Assembly: GCF_011039075.1 (NCBI RefSeq)
Contig: NZ_JAAKEG010000005.1
Span: forward strand, 152,078 to 216,077
Source of the DNA: Adlercreutzia sp. ZJ304
GTDB lineage: Bacteria; Actinomycetota; Coriobacteriia; Coriobacteriales; Eggerthellaceae
DNA length: 64,000 bases
Reading direction: 5' to 3'
Numbering within the stretch: position 1 is the first letter of the stretch; each line of letters begins with the position of its first letter. Shown piece after piece: positions 45,667 through 53,904 of this stretch. The notes beneath the pieces are model-generated. The model was not told where the DNA came from and searched no databases. It saw only the letters and a program-made list of their open reading frames with translations. Position numbers and translations under genes: made by a program.

Positions 45667-46638
45667 ATGGATAAAACTGTTGAAAATGTAATGGAGGAAT
45701 TTCCTTCTTTTATTGACATGGTGCCGGAATGTGACCGAAGCACAAACGAGCAGTTAACCACAATGCAAGTAAACGTGGGGTACAAATGCAACTTAGCATG
45801 TCGCCATTGTCATTTAGCATGCGGTCCGCAGCGCACAGAATGTATGGATCGCAGCGTTATGCAAGCATGCCTAGACGCATATGAAAAAGGTGGGTTTTCT
45901 GCTGTTGATATAACCGGCGGTGCGCCAGAAATGCATCCCGATCTAGAATGGTTTTTGCGGCAATGGCAAGCCCGCGGTGTTCGCCCTATCGTGCGCACAA
46001 ATTTGTGCATATTAACAGATCCTGAATATTCGCATTTTGCGCAGCTGTACGCCGATGTAGATGCAACACTTTTCGCATCTCTTCCGTATTACAGCGCTAG
46101 AAATGTAGACAAGATTCGCGGTGATGGCACATTTGTAGCCAGCATAGAAGGTCTGCGCAAGTTAAATGAAGTTGGGTATGGCGAAGGCGGGCGCCCGATC
46201 ACATTAGTGTATAACCCACCTACAGCTACGTTGCCTCCCGATCAGGCATCTATGGAGGCAGAATACCGCCGCAGACTAACAGCCGACTTTGGAGTAAGCT
46301 TCACCAACCTTGTAGCTATAACCAATAACCCTTCAGGGCGCTTCGCCGAAGCTCTTAATAAGAAGGGAAACTTGGAATCGTATATGAAACGGCTTATTGG
46401 CGCATTTAACCCTGCCACAACCGCATCAATGATGTGCAGAGATCAGATTAGCGTAGACTGGCAGGGCAACCTATACGATTGCGACTTCAATCAAGCATTA
46501 GGCATAAAGACAGCAGATGGCAAAACTATTTTCGACTTAGCAAAAGAGCGCCCAAGCACACGACCGATACAATTTGCAAACCATTGTTATGGCTGCACAG
46601 CAGGTGCCGGGTCAAGTTGCGGAGGAGAAACTGCTTAG
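45667..46638 (+). CDS. arsS: arsenosugar biosynthesis-type radical SAM protein ArsS
   Basis: 323 residues, stand-alone size. Radical SAM motif CNLACRHC (Cys41, 45, 48), then DITGGAPEMHPDLEWFL and the C-terminal DUF3641-like half with MMCRDQISVDWQGNLYDCDF and a last HCYGCTAGAGSSCGG. ArsS adds a 5'-deoxyadenosyl group to methylated arsenic in characterised systems. Some family members are selenoproteins; here the reading frame ends in TAG and cysteine is used throughout. Paralogous to the C-terminal part of the fusion protein at 40738-42915. Confidence 0.87.
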   Translation: MDKTVENVMEEFPSFIDMVPECDRSTNEQLTTMQVNVGYKCNLACRHCHLACGPQRTECMDRSVMQACLDAYEKGGFSAVDITGGAPEMHPDLEWFLRQWQARGVRPIVRTNLCILTDPEYSHFAQLYADVDATLFASLPYYSARNVDKIRGDGTFVASIEGLRKLNEVGYGEGGRPITLVYNPPTATLPPDQASMEAEYRRRLTADFGVSFTNLVAITNNPSGRFAEALNKKGNLESYMKRLIGAFNPATTASMMCRDQISVDWQGNLYDCDFNQALGIKTADGKTIFDLAKERPSTRPIQFANHCYGCTAGAGSSCGGETA

Positions 46639-46665
46639 CGCTTAATAGCTTAATAGCTTTCGTAA

Positions 46666-46697
46666 GTAAAAGGTCGAGCGCGCGTTCGACCTTTTAC
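46666..46697. terminator. bidirectional terminator between arsS and the DAHP synthase gene
   Basis: Perfect stem gtaaaaggtcga / tcgaccttttac around a short GC loop between two convergent genes. A and T runs within the stem serve both strands. Confidence 0.85.
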
Positions 46698-46732
46698 TTG
46701 TTGCCATTTTGTGTATCGACATTCAAACGCTG

Positions 46733-47533
46733 TTACACAATCTTCTTTCCCAAAGCTGCCGCCACTACACGTAACTCGACTACCAGCTGCTCGAATTGCG
46801 CTGGGGTTAGCTGCTGCGGACCATCGCTTAGTGCAGCTGGCGGGTTCGGATGCACTTCTATCATTATGCTATCGGCACCAGCCGCGACGGCTGCCAATGC
46901 AAGCGCAGGCACCAAGTCGCGCTGCCCTGCAGGATGCGACACATCTATGCATACCGGATAAAGCGACTGCTTATGAATTACCGGCACAGCCGCAATATCA
47001 AGCGTAAAGCGCGTAGCTGTTTCAAACGTGCGAATACCGCGTTCGCACAGCACTACGTTAGTGTTGCCTTTGTCGGTTATATAGTCGGTCGCCGCCATCC
47101 ATTCGGCAATAGTGCCCGCAAAACCGCGCTTGTACAGCACCATTTGATGCGTATTGGCAGTAACTTCGCCTATTTTCTTCAGAAGACTAAAGTTTTGGAA
47201 ATTGCGCGCACCCACCTGCAAACCATCAACATAGTCACTAACCATTTGACAATGCGCGCTATCCATAACTTCTGTAAGCGTAAGCAGACCATACTTTTCG
47301 CCCGCCGCTTTCATAATCTTTAGCGCTTCTTCACCTAGCCCCTGAAAGCTATGCGGATTTGTTCTGGGCTTAAACGCGCCTCCGCGAATCCACTTTAGCC
47401 CCAAGCCTTTTATACACTGCGCCACTTCATCGAACTGCTCAGCCGATTCCACCGAACACGGACCTGCATATATAGTTACCTCGTCCGTGCGCTGACCCAA
47501 GTACGGTATGCCCTCTATCTTCGACTCTCTCAT
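46733..47533 (-). CDS. aroF: 3-deoxy-7-phosphoheptulonate synthase, type I-beta (AroF-like)
   Basis: 266 residues, the length of the KDO8P-synthase-like DAHP synthases. It condenses PEP and erythrose-4-phosphate to start the shikimate pathway. TIYAGPCSVES at the N-terminus, RGGAFKPRTNPHSFQGLG, KRG in LYKRGFAGT, and a late PVCIDVSHPAGQRDLVPALA with the metal-binding His. It overlaps the chorismate mutase stop by four bases. In relatives these two domains can be fused, and here they are adjacent and coupled. Confidence 0.95.
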   Translation of the reverse strand: MRESKIEGIPYLGQRTDEVTIYAGPCSVESAEQFDEVAQCIKGLGLKWIRGGAFKPRTNPHSFQGLGEEALKIMKAAGEKYGLLTLTEVMDSAHCQMVSDYVDGLQVGARNFQNFSLLKKIGEVTANTHQMVLYKRGFAGTIAEWMAATDYITDKGNTNVVLCERGIRTFETATRFTLDIAAVPVIHKQSLYPVCIDVSHPAGQRDLVPALALAAVAAGADSIMIEVHPNPPAALSDGPQQLTPAQFEQLVVELRVVAAALGKKIV

Positions 47534-47811
47534 ACCGACGGCGTCTCCTTGCTCACCTTCAAAATGGTGGCATAGATTTCGCGCAGATACTCGTTGTACA
47601 GCGGTCCTTCGTTATAGCTTGCCACTTTTTCGAAGATTTCTTCCTCGCGCTTCGCATCGTAGAGCCCCATTTGCGCTTCTGGTTTAAGACCCCGAATAAC
47701 CAGCGAATGTCCCGCACGTTTATTCAGAAGCGCCACTAATTCGCGATCAATTTCATCAATCTGTTCGCGATGCTTCTGAATTTCGGCTAAGGCTGCATTG
47801 TCCTCAGTCAC
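47530..47811 (-). CDS. chorismate mutase (AroQ class)
   Basis: 93 residues from a GTG at 47811, 6 bases after AAAGGA. ATG starts at 47826 and 47862 have poorer sites and would add 5 or 17 residues. HREQIDEIDRELVALLNKRA and DAKREEEIFEKV show the all-helical AroQ fold with the usual catalytic Arg, Lys and Glu. Converts chorismate to prephenate, and may also bring feedback control to the DAHP synthase encoded next. Confidence 0.9.
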   Translation of the reverse strand: MTEDNAALAEIQKHREQIDEIDRELVALLNKRAGHSLVIRGLKPEAQMGLYDAKREEEIFEKVASYNEGPLYNEYLREIYATILKVSKETPSV

Positions 47812-47975
47812 AACTATTCCTTTCATAAATCTATAACGGGGAAGTTGCCCGTGTGCGAACATGATAACAATAAATCAACCTGCCCTATGTTAATCTTGCG
47901 CACATAAACATAAGGAAAGGCGAAAAGACAGAGCGGACAGCGCGAAGATTGCAAAATTCCGGCGATACGAAAGAG

Positions 47976-48959
47976 CTACAAAAACAGCTTCACACCAAAG
48001 TAGGCTAGCACCACTATGCCAACGATTATGCGATAAATTCCAAATGCTGTGAAATCGTTTTTCTTAATATAGCCCATAAGGAATTTTATCGAGATAACCG
48101 ACACAACAAACGCAGTTACTATGCCCACTACAAGAACGACAATTTCAGTGACCGACATGGCAATACCTGCTGCTAAAAACTTTACCGCCTTCACAAGCCC
48201 CCAGCCAAACATTACAGGTATCGCAAGGAAAAATGTGAATTCAGCCGCAGCCGTGCGAGAACAGCCGCAAAGCATGCCGCCGATTATTGTGGCACCGCTG
48301 CGCGAAGTGCCGGGTATTATGGCTAACACTTGGAACAGACCAATTTTTAGCGCTGTTTTCCAATCGATCTGATCGACCGTGCTTACCTTAAATAACGCCT
48401 GTTCTACTTGTTGCGCCGCATCAACGCTAGGTGCGCTTGATGCAACTTGCGGCATGCGGGCATGTTTGCCACGAGGCTTAGCAGAATCTTTGCTTGCGTA
48501 ATCCGCCGCAGACACATCGCTTAAATAGGCAGCTTCGCGCTTGCGATTGCGCCGCTCCATCACAATAAAAATAACGCCATAAAGTATTAGCATGGCTGCC
48601 ACAGTCCACGCATTATAGAAATGTTCGTTTACCCAATCATCCAAAGCAAAGCCGATTACGGCTGCCGGTATACACCCTATAACCACCATGCCCCAAAGCC
48701 GCCATGTACCGCGACGCTGTTCGGAAGTTTTTTTGGGCGAAAATGGATTTAGCTTATGGAAATACAGAATGATAACCGCCAATATGGCACCAATCTGTAT
48801 GACCACTAAAAACAGACTTAAGAACTCGGGCGACACATTCAGCTTTACGAATTCGTCAACCAATATCATGTGACCAGTAGAAGATATGGGCAACCATTCA
48901 GTAATGCCTTCTACAATGCCAATGATAAGCGCTTTTATTGCTTCGATTAAAGTATCCAT
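47976..48959 (-). CDS. uppP: undecaprenyl-diphosphate phosphatase
   Basis: 327 residues from the ATG at 48959, where the conserved start lies; a frame reaching 49103 runs antisense to the TatD gene. Multi-pass membrane protein with GIVEGITEWLPISSTGHMIL (first motif) and PGTSRSGATIIGGM (second). Recycles the lipid carrier for cell-wall synthesis. About 50 extra residues, polar and charged (RRNRKREAAYLSDVSAADYA onward), are inserted in the central loop compared with the usual ~270-residue proteins. Confidence 0.94.
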   Translation of the reverse strand: MDTLIEAIKALIIGIVEGITEWLPISSTGHMILVDEFVKLNVSPEFLSLFLVVIQIGAILAVIILYFHKLNPFSPKKTSEQRRGTWRLWGMVVIGCIPAAVIGFALDDWVNEHFYNAWTVAAMLILYGVIFIVMERRNRKREAAYLSDVSAADYASKDSAKPRGKHARMPQVASSAPSVDAAQQVEQALFKVSTVDQIDWKTALKIGLFQVLAIIPGTSRSGATIIGGMLCGCSRTAAAEFTFFLAIPVMFGWGLVKAVKFLAAGIAMSVTEIVVLVVGIVTAFVVSVISIKFLMGYIKKNDFTAFGIYRIIVGIVVLAYFGVKLFL

Positions 48960-49073
48960 GGCTTCATTATAAAAGACAATATAGTTAACGCGCGCAAAAC
49001 AAGTTGGAATAGATGCCAACATACTGAAAATAGGTGCTATTGTTACAGATGACAAAGTTGAGCGGAGGTGCAA

Positions 49074-49847
49074 ATGACATTGCTCTTCGATATGCATTGC
49101 CATCTAGATTTCGCAAGCAACGCGAAAAGCATAGCAGCCGAACTGGAAAACATCAGCTTAACCGCGCTATGCGCTACCGTAGTTCCCTCAAGCTATGTAG
49201 CAGCTGTTGAAGAATTCAAACCTTGGCGCAACATCTTTGTTGCCTTAGGGATGCATCCATGGTGGATAGCCAACGAACGCATAAGCAAAGTAGATTTAAC
49301 CCGATTTGAAAATTTGCTACCCACTACGCCATTCATCGGCGAAATTGGGCTAGATTTCTACGGGAAACGCAAAGCTACAAAAATACAGCAGCAAAAAATT
49401 CTCGACCAACTGCTGGGTTTGCTAAGCAAAACTTCCGACCGAAAAATTATCTTTCTACACAGCGTGCATTCAAATAGCGAACTCTTGAGCGCCTTGGAAA
49501 GCCACAAAACCCCCGAGCAACACATATGCGTGTTTCACTGGTTTCAAGGTACGCCGGAAGATTTTGCCCGCGCTCTGGAAAAAGATTGCTGGTTTTCGGT
49601 GGGCAAGCGCATGTTAGCAACCGAGTCTGGACGCAAGTTCGCAAAAGCTGTACCGCAAATGCGTCTACTCGTCGAAACTGACAGCCCACCGCATGAAGGG
49701 ATGGAATGGTCAACTAAGCTTTGGACTGACGAGCTAAACGACACCATAGCCACTTTGGCGAAAGTACGCGAGCAAAACATAGACGAGTTGCAGACTTCCC
49801 TGCGCAAAAATAGCGAGTTGCTACTAAGCGCACAACAGCCATCCTAA
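49074..49847 (+). CDS. TatD-family metal-dependent hydrolase
   Basis: 257 residues from the ATG at 49074, 5 bases after GGAGG; a GTG at 49068 overlaps that site. DMHCHLDF (HxH metal site), GEIGLDFYGK (Glu), a later FLHS His, and LLVETDSPPHEG (final Asp) match the TatD amidohydrolase fold, usually a 3'-5' DNase. It is divergent from uppP. Lone gene. Confidence 0.88.
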   Translation: MTLLFDMHCHLDFASNAKSIAAELENISLTALCATVVPSSYVAAVEEFKPWRNIFVALGMHPWWIANERISKVDLTRFENLLPTTPFIGEIGLDFYGKRKATKIQQQKILDQLLGLLSKTSDRKIIFLHSVHSNSELLSALESHKTPEQHICVFHWFQGTPEDFARALEKDCWFSVGKRMLATESGRKFAKAVPQMRLLVETDSPPHEGMEWSTKLWTDELNDTIATLAKVREQNIDELQTSLRKNSELLLSAQQPS

Positions 49848-49891
49848 CGCACTGTGCGGTGCTAGTTTGCGCCAAAGTTCATTTGGGAGAT

Positions 49892-50154
49892 ATGCGATAT
49901 ATATTAACTTGAACAAACCGAGTCAGAAGAAACCGAGTGATGGAGTTCGCTAAAAGTACCATGCAATGTAACCCTTTGGCACCGAGCATTACACTCAAAA
50001 AGCTTTTCGTAGAACTCACGCTTGAAAAGCAGAGTAATCGCCTTTGAAGTGATAGTTTCATGTTTTAGGTTCAGCGCAACAGCATGATTACCACAAAATT
50101 ACAGACTTGTGGAAAGCTGTTTACGCAAAAATGGTCAAAACTTCCGACTTTCCA
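49892..50154. repeat. long direct repeat, copy 1 (relic of a DUF4143 ATPase 5' end)
   Basis: About 265 bases nearly identical to 51924-52189, flanking the ATPase gene. On the minus strand it has a damaged operator-like tttcatgttttaggt (near 50055) and the start of an ATPase gene, LLFKREFYEKLFEWKA in frame, after which similarity to the ATPase stops. The end overlaps the inverted-repeat element terminal. Confidence 0.8.
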
Positions 50155-50206
50155 TGGTCAGATTGTCACATAGTTGGCTTGAATTGTGGAGGACACTGGG
50201 CAAACG
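50121..50206. repeat. inverted-repeat element, copy C (one-ended)
   Basis: Has the 34-bp terminal repeat (50121-50154) identical to that of copy D, then the conserved core through TTGAATTGTGGAGGACACTG. The second terminal repeat is missing, so the element was cut by a deletion or replaced. Confidence 0.8.
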
Positions 50207-50239
50207 GTGGTTGTGTGCCGAAACCTCAGACTCGGTGTC

Positions 50240-50440
50240 CATCACGAAATGGACAAGTTCTATCAGAACAAAACGAAAATCGGAGATTATGGAGAAAAAA
50301 GCACTATACAGTCTCTCGATAAAATGAAATTATGTAAATACATCTGCGAACTAGATGATAAGGAACTCGAACGCAGCATAAAAGCCGTTTATTCGACAAG
50401 CAAGAAATCCTCAAAATCAGACCAAGTGCGCCATGTATAG
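50240..50440 (+). pseudogene. possible toxin C-terminal remnant (PemK/MazF-like)
   Basis: The frame reads MDKFYQNKTKIGDYGEKST and then LDKMKLCKYICELDDKELER. This has the look of a PemK/MazF-type C-terminus, but the body of the toxin is missing and the frame has no ribosome site. It overlaps the 3' end of the convergent ATPase gene by 24 bases. Low confidence. Confidence 0.3.
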
Positions 50441-51778
50441 TGGCAAAAAGACACGATCGCCCTCCACGCTTAAGGTCTTGGGATGCAGCACAAATTGGGT
50501 GCCCACCCGCTTTCCGAATTTCGTCTTAAACTTGTCGAGCGACGACAAGCCATAGCGGTTCGAGCTCTTCACCTCAATAGGACTTACACGTGCCTTCCCC
50601 CCGGCATCACTGTATTCGCGCGCTACTAAGAAGTCGATCTCCATGCGGTCGGATGCCACGGATGCATAGCTGCTGTAGAAGCGCAACCGATGCCCCGATG
50701 CGACAAGCTGCTGAGCAACAACGTTCTCCGTAATCATACCCTCGTTGATCGACAGTTTCCCCGTAAGTACATCCTCGTATATTTTGTTGCTTGTTGTTGC
50801 ACGATCGGCGAGAGCATGAGTCACAAGCAGCCCCGTATCCACCATGTAGCACTTAAAGGCGCCATCGTCTTCATAGAGAGCCAATCCGACACATGGATCA
50901 GTCACCGACCAACACATATTCGTCACACAAGCCTCCGACATCCACTCGAATGCAACTTGGTAGTCACGAATGCGCGCATGATGCCCCATAGCCGACACAG
51001 TGAACTTCTTTTCGTGTTTGGATAACTGACTAGGAATAGCATCGAAAGCCCTACGAACCTTACCCTCGTAACCCGCGGCAAAGCGAGTGATGTCTTTACG
51101 ATATAAATCCAGAATCGCACGCTTGACGTCGTCTGCCTCTTGGAATGAATTCCTAGCAAGAAACGCCTCAACAGATTGCGGCATCCCTCCGACAAGCAGG
51201 TACTCCCGAAAAGTGCGCATCAGATCACGATGTGACCCATCCGGCAAAGGCTCCTTGGTCGCAAAAGACTCTCGGATAAATTGCGTCGCAACATCGTTGC
51301 CACACGCCCAGAGGAACTCTTCAAAATCAAGAGGGCAGAGCCGAGCGGAAACCTCCTCAGAGGGAATAGGCGCACCTGACACATTCTGTTTTATAGAAAG
51401 TAGCGACCCAGTCTCGATGTAATGATAGCGCCCATCGGCTACAAGCTGCTTAACAGCACTTCGTGCAGTAGGATGCAACTGCACCTCGTCAAGCACAATA
51501 AGAGAATCATGCTCGTAAAGACGCGTGGCGTAGTGAAGTTGAAGAAAGCGAAACAGAGCATCTAGGTTATTAAGATTCTGAGAAAACGCATCCTTCACCT
51601 CCTGAGACGCTTCCCAAAAGTCGACAACAATATAGGAGCGATACTCGTTAGCTCCAAAGGCTTTAGCAAGAGTACTCTTCCCGACACGACGCGCGCCCTC
51701 AATAAGTAGAGCAGTCTTGTCGGCTTGATTCGCTTTCCATACAAGAAGCTTGTCGTAGAGCTTACGCTTGAAAATCAT
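50417..51778 (-). CDS. AAA+ ATPase with DUF4143 domain
   Basis: 453 residues. Walker A IEGARRVGKSTLAKAF near 25-40, Walker B SLIVLDEVQLHPTARSAV near 93-110, and the C-terminal DUF4143 nuclease-like half with IDFLVAREY and PIEVKSSNRYGL (a PD-(D/E)xK-like ExK). Family function is poorly known; members are numerous in gut bacteria and often lie among repeats. The start has AGAGGTC upstream and three 16-bp operator-like repeats behind it. Two relic 5' ends of sister genes lie on either side. Confidence 0.9.
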   Translation of the reverse strand: MIFKRKLYDKLLVWKANQADKTALLIEGARRVGKSTLAKAFGANEYRSYIVVDFWEASQEVKDAFSQNLNNLDALFRFLQLHYATRLYEHDSLIVLDEVQLHPTARSAVKQLVADGRYHYIETGSLLSIKQNVSGAPIPSEEVSARLCPLDFEEFLWACGNDVATQFIRESFATKEPLPDGSHRDLMRTFREYLLVGGMPQSVEAFLARNSFQEADDVKRAILDLYRKDITRFAAGYEGKVRRAFDAIPSQLSKHEKKFTVSAMGHHARIRDYQVAFEWMSEACVTNMCWSVTDPCVGLALYEDDGAFKCYMVDTGLLVTHALADRATTSNKIYEDVLTGKLSINEGMITENVVAQQLVASGHRLRFYSSYASVASDRMEIDFLVAREYSDAGGKARVSPIEVKSSNRYGLSSLDKFKTKFGKRVGTQFVLHPKTLSVEGDRVFLPLYMAHLV

Positions 51779-51802
51779 AACAATGACCTCTGAAGTAGTA
51801 GT

Positions 51803-51884
51803 TTCACGTTTTTAGGGTCACATTGTACTCCATTTTTCACGTTTTTAAGGTCGAGTGATACTCTATTCTTCACGTTTTTAAGGT
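51803..51884 (-). promoter_or_regulatory. three 16-bp repeats upstream of the DUF4143 ATPase, spaced exactly 33 bp
   Basis: In gene orientation ACCTTAAAAACGTGAA occurs at 51869-51884 and 51836-51851, and ACCCTAAAAACGTGAA at 51803-51818. Starts are 33 bp apart, about three helical turns, so a bound protein would occupy one DNA face. The nearest unit is 25 bases from the ATG. One further damaged copy is present in each flanking relic (near 52090 and 50055). Confidence 0.7.
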
Positions 51885-51923
51885 ATTAGTGAAATTTTTG
51901 CCCCTCATTTTGCATTTGAAACC

Positions 51924-52189
51924 ATGCGATATAAATTAACTCGTATAAAACCGAGTCAGAAGAAACCGAGTGATGGAGTTCGCTAAAAGTACCATGCAAT
52001 GTAACCCTTTGGCACCGAGCCTTCCACTCAAAAAGCTTTTCGTAGAACTCACGCTTGAAAAGCAAAGTAATCGCCCTTGAAGTGATAGTTTCACGTTTTA
52101 GGGTTTCGGCACAACGGCATGATTGACACAAAATTACAGAGTTGCGGAAAGTTGTTTACGCAAAAATGGTCAAAACTTCCGACTTTCCA
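51924..52189. repeat. long direct repeat, copy 2 (relic of a DUF4143 ATPase 5' end)
   Basis: Near-identical to 49892-50154. On the minus strand it reads a TTG-initiated LLFKREFYEKLFEWKA, homologous to the ATPase start IFKRKLYDKLLVWKA, preceded by one copy of the operator-like repeat with a one-base deletion. After 16 codons the sequence changes to unrelated DNA. Confidence 0.8.
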
Positions 52190-52320
52190 TGGTTGTAATA
52201 GGCAAACAGCACTCATTAATGGGTCGTCAAGTACTGTTTGCCCAGTGTCCTCCACAATTCAAGCCAACTATGTGTCAGTCCGACCGTGGAAAGTCGGAAG
52301 TTTTGACCATTTTTGCGTAA
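52156..52320. repeat. inverted-repeat element, copy D
   Basis: Perfect 34-bp terminal inverted repeats 52156-52189 and 52287-52320 around ~97 bp. The right half has the conserved core seen in copies A-C. An inner pair, ggcaaacag and ctgtttgcc, makes a second nested inverted repeat. Confidence 0.85.
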
Positions 52321-52509
52321 TTATTTCACCCGAACGTGGAATCCTTGATACCGAGCTCTTCGAACAGATTCTTCACGACGATATTGCCGGATAGCACCTT
52401 CTTCGCTGCCGCGGTTTGGAGCTGCTTGTCATTCTATTTCTTCTTTGAATTCGCGCCCCCATAACCCCAGACACAGCCACACAACATGGCTTGCCCCGAT
52501 GCATCGCCG

Positions 52510-52851
52510 CTACTCACTATCTTCTACAAACTCCATAAAAGTATCCTGCAGTTCTGACTCTGTATCAACACCATCAATTTGGATGCTGCATTCCATGTTG
52601 CCGCCGGTTAAAGCAGTGGAACCGTCAAAAACGCCAAATACGCCTGAAATCGTATCAATTATTGTCTGCCTGAGAATGTCATAGAAGATATCCTTTTGCG
52701 AATCATCAAAACCCTGAAAGAGACAGATTGCTCTTTTCCAGTATTCAATTGTTTGATCTGTTATTGCCGTCTTTTCAAATAGCGTTTTATATTCCTCACA
52801 GCCTTCTGACACCAGCGTGTCATAAATTCTACGTACAAATTCTTCGTTCAT
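52510..52851 (-). CDS. hypothetical protein downstream of fic
   Basis: 113 residues, acidic: begins NEEFVRRIYDTLVSEGCEEY and ends ESELQDTFMEFVEDSE. No known domain recognised. It follows the Fic gene by 30 bases on the same strand, so the two are probably cotranscribed. The small acidic character would suit a partner or immunity-type protein, but this is only positional inference. Confidence 0.6.
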   Translation of the reverse strand: MNEEFVRRIYDTLVSEGCEEYKTLFEKTAITDQTIEYWKRAICLFQGFDDSQKDIFYDILRQTIIDTISGVFGVFDGSTALTGGNMECSIQIDGVDTESELQDTFMEFVEDSE

Positions 52852-52881
52852 GATTATTTACTAATCTCCTTATACATGCGC

Positions 52882-53904
52882 TTATTTGTACCAATCAGTT
52901 CTTTCAGTGCTGAAATAGCTCTTTCTTTCACCAGTTCTCTTTTCGACGTCTTGAAGAACGATCCAAACTCCGGCACGCGAACTACCTTTTCTCTCTATAG
53001 CACCCTCATCTTTCAGTTCTGCAACAATGCGCTCTGCGCTCCTTTTTGAACATCCAAGATGTTCTGCCAACTGAGTAATGTTTCCATTTGGGTGTTCAAC
53101 AAAGAACGCAAGTGTTCGAGCTTTTGTCAGACTCCGTTCGCTTCCCGGTTTTGCAAATGGAAGCGCCGCATCCCTAATTGCCTCGAGGATAAATTCAACG
53201 AACGGTTCACTAGATCCAATCGCTTCAGATTTGGCTAACATCGTATAGTATTCGGATTGACGCTGCCTAATAACCCTTTCAACAGGAAGCCAAGCAAGCA
53301 CAGGTCGCCATCTGGAAAGAAGCAACGTGTGCCAAAGCCGACCCGTCCTACCGTTTCCATCCGCGAAAGGATGGCAGAATTCGAACTCGAAGTGGAAAAT
53401 GCAGGAGGCGAGAAGCGGATGCAGACTTGTGGTCTTTAACCATTCAAAAATATCGCACATAACATCGGGAACATATGTAGCTGGTGTTCCCGCATGAATA
53501 AGCACATCACCGTCAAAGACACCAACATTGCTCGAACGAAAACGCCCTGCCTCAGAAACAAGACCCTCCATCATCGTTCGGTGAGCTTTGAGAAGATCGT
53601 CTATAGAATAGGGATCGAGAATTGGAATGAGATCGTATGCTCGTCTAGCGTTTTCTACCTCAAGAATATCGCGGCTGTCACCCAATACATGCTTGCCATC
53701 AATAATTGCAGTGACGGCGTTTTCGTCGAGTTTATTTCCCTCAATAAGCAGCGAAGAGTGAATGGTTTTTATTCTAAGCTCACGATGAAGCTTTGGGCTC
53801 TTCGCCAAAGGGGTTTCCGGAGAGAGCATGCCAACCAACTCTGCGATCTCCATACAAAGAGCGTCAATTTTGGCGGTACGCACAAATGGCGGTTCATAAG
53901 ACAT
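52882..53904 (-). CDS. Fic family protein with C-terminal winged helix
   Basis: 340 residues. Active-site motif HPFADGNGRTGR is complete, so adenylyl (AMP) transfer is predicted. An N-terminal inhibitory motif of the form SxxxEG is present in SSLLIEGNKL (class II, intramolecular inhibition). The last ~80 residues hold a helix-turn-helix (NGNITQLAEHLGCSKRSAER), so the protein may bind DNA and repress itself. The target protein is unknown. The promoter carries five TGGCGGT sites (see 53871-53956). Confidence 0.92.
   Translation of the reverse strand: MSYEPPFVRTAKIDALCMEIAELVGMLSPETPLAKSPKLHRELRIKTIHSSLLIEGNKLDENAVTAIIDGKHVLGDSRDILEVENARRAYDLIPILDPYSIDDLLKAHRTMMEGLVSEAGRFRSSNVGVFDGDVLIHAGTPATYVPDVMCDIFEWLKTTSLHPLLASCIFHFEFEFCHPFADGNGRTGRLWHTLLLSRWRPVLAWLPVERVIRQRQSEYYTMLAKSEAIGSSEPFVEFILEAIRDAALPFAKPGSERSLTKARTLAFFVEHPNGNITQLAEHLGCSKRSAERIVAELKDEGAIERKGSSRAGVWIVLQDVEKRTGERKSYFSTERTDWYK

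Larger units (their letters stand above)
49848..50416. other. intergenic region with relic repeats
   Basis: Holds the first 263-bp direct repeat (49892-50154), the inverted-repeat half element copy C (50121-50206) and, beyond, a short protein-like stretch ending at 50440. No intact gene. Confidence 0.75.
51885..52509. other. intergenic region with relic repeats
   Basis: Contains the second long direct repeat (51924-52189), the intact inverted-repeat element copy D (52156-52320) and, on the minus strand at about 52331-52434, a short protein-like relic (KKVLSGNIVVKNLFEELGIK) without a start. The remaining part up to 52509 holds nothing recognisable. Confidence 0.7.

Noticed and set aside
45667..46638. 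Selenocysteine readthrough in arsS
   Set aside because: The family has selenoprotein members, but this frame has cysteine codons throughout, ends in TAG, and no in-frame TGA at the conserved site is seen.
52331..52434. Minus-strand stretch reading KKVLSGNIVVKNLFEELGIK
   Set aside because: Looks like a true protein relic but has no start, is under 40 residues, and no family could be named.
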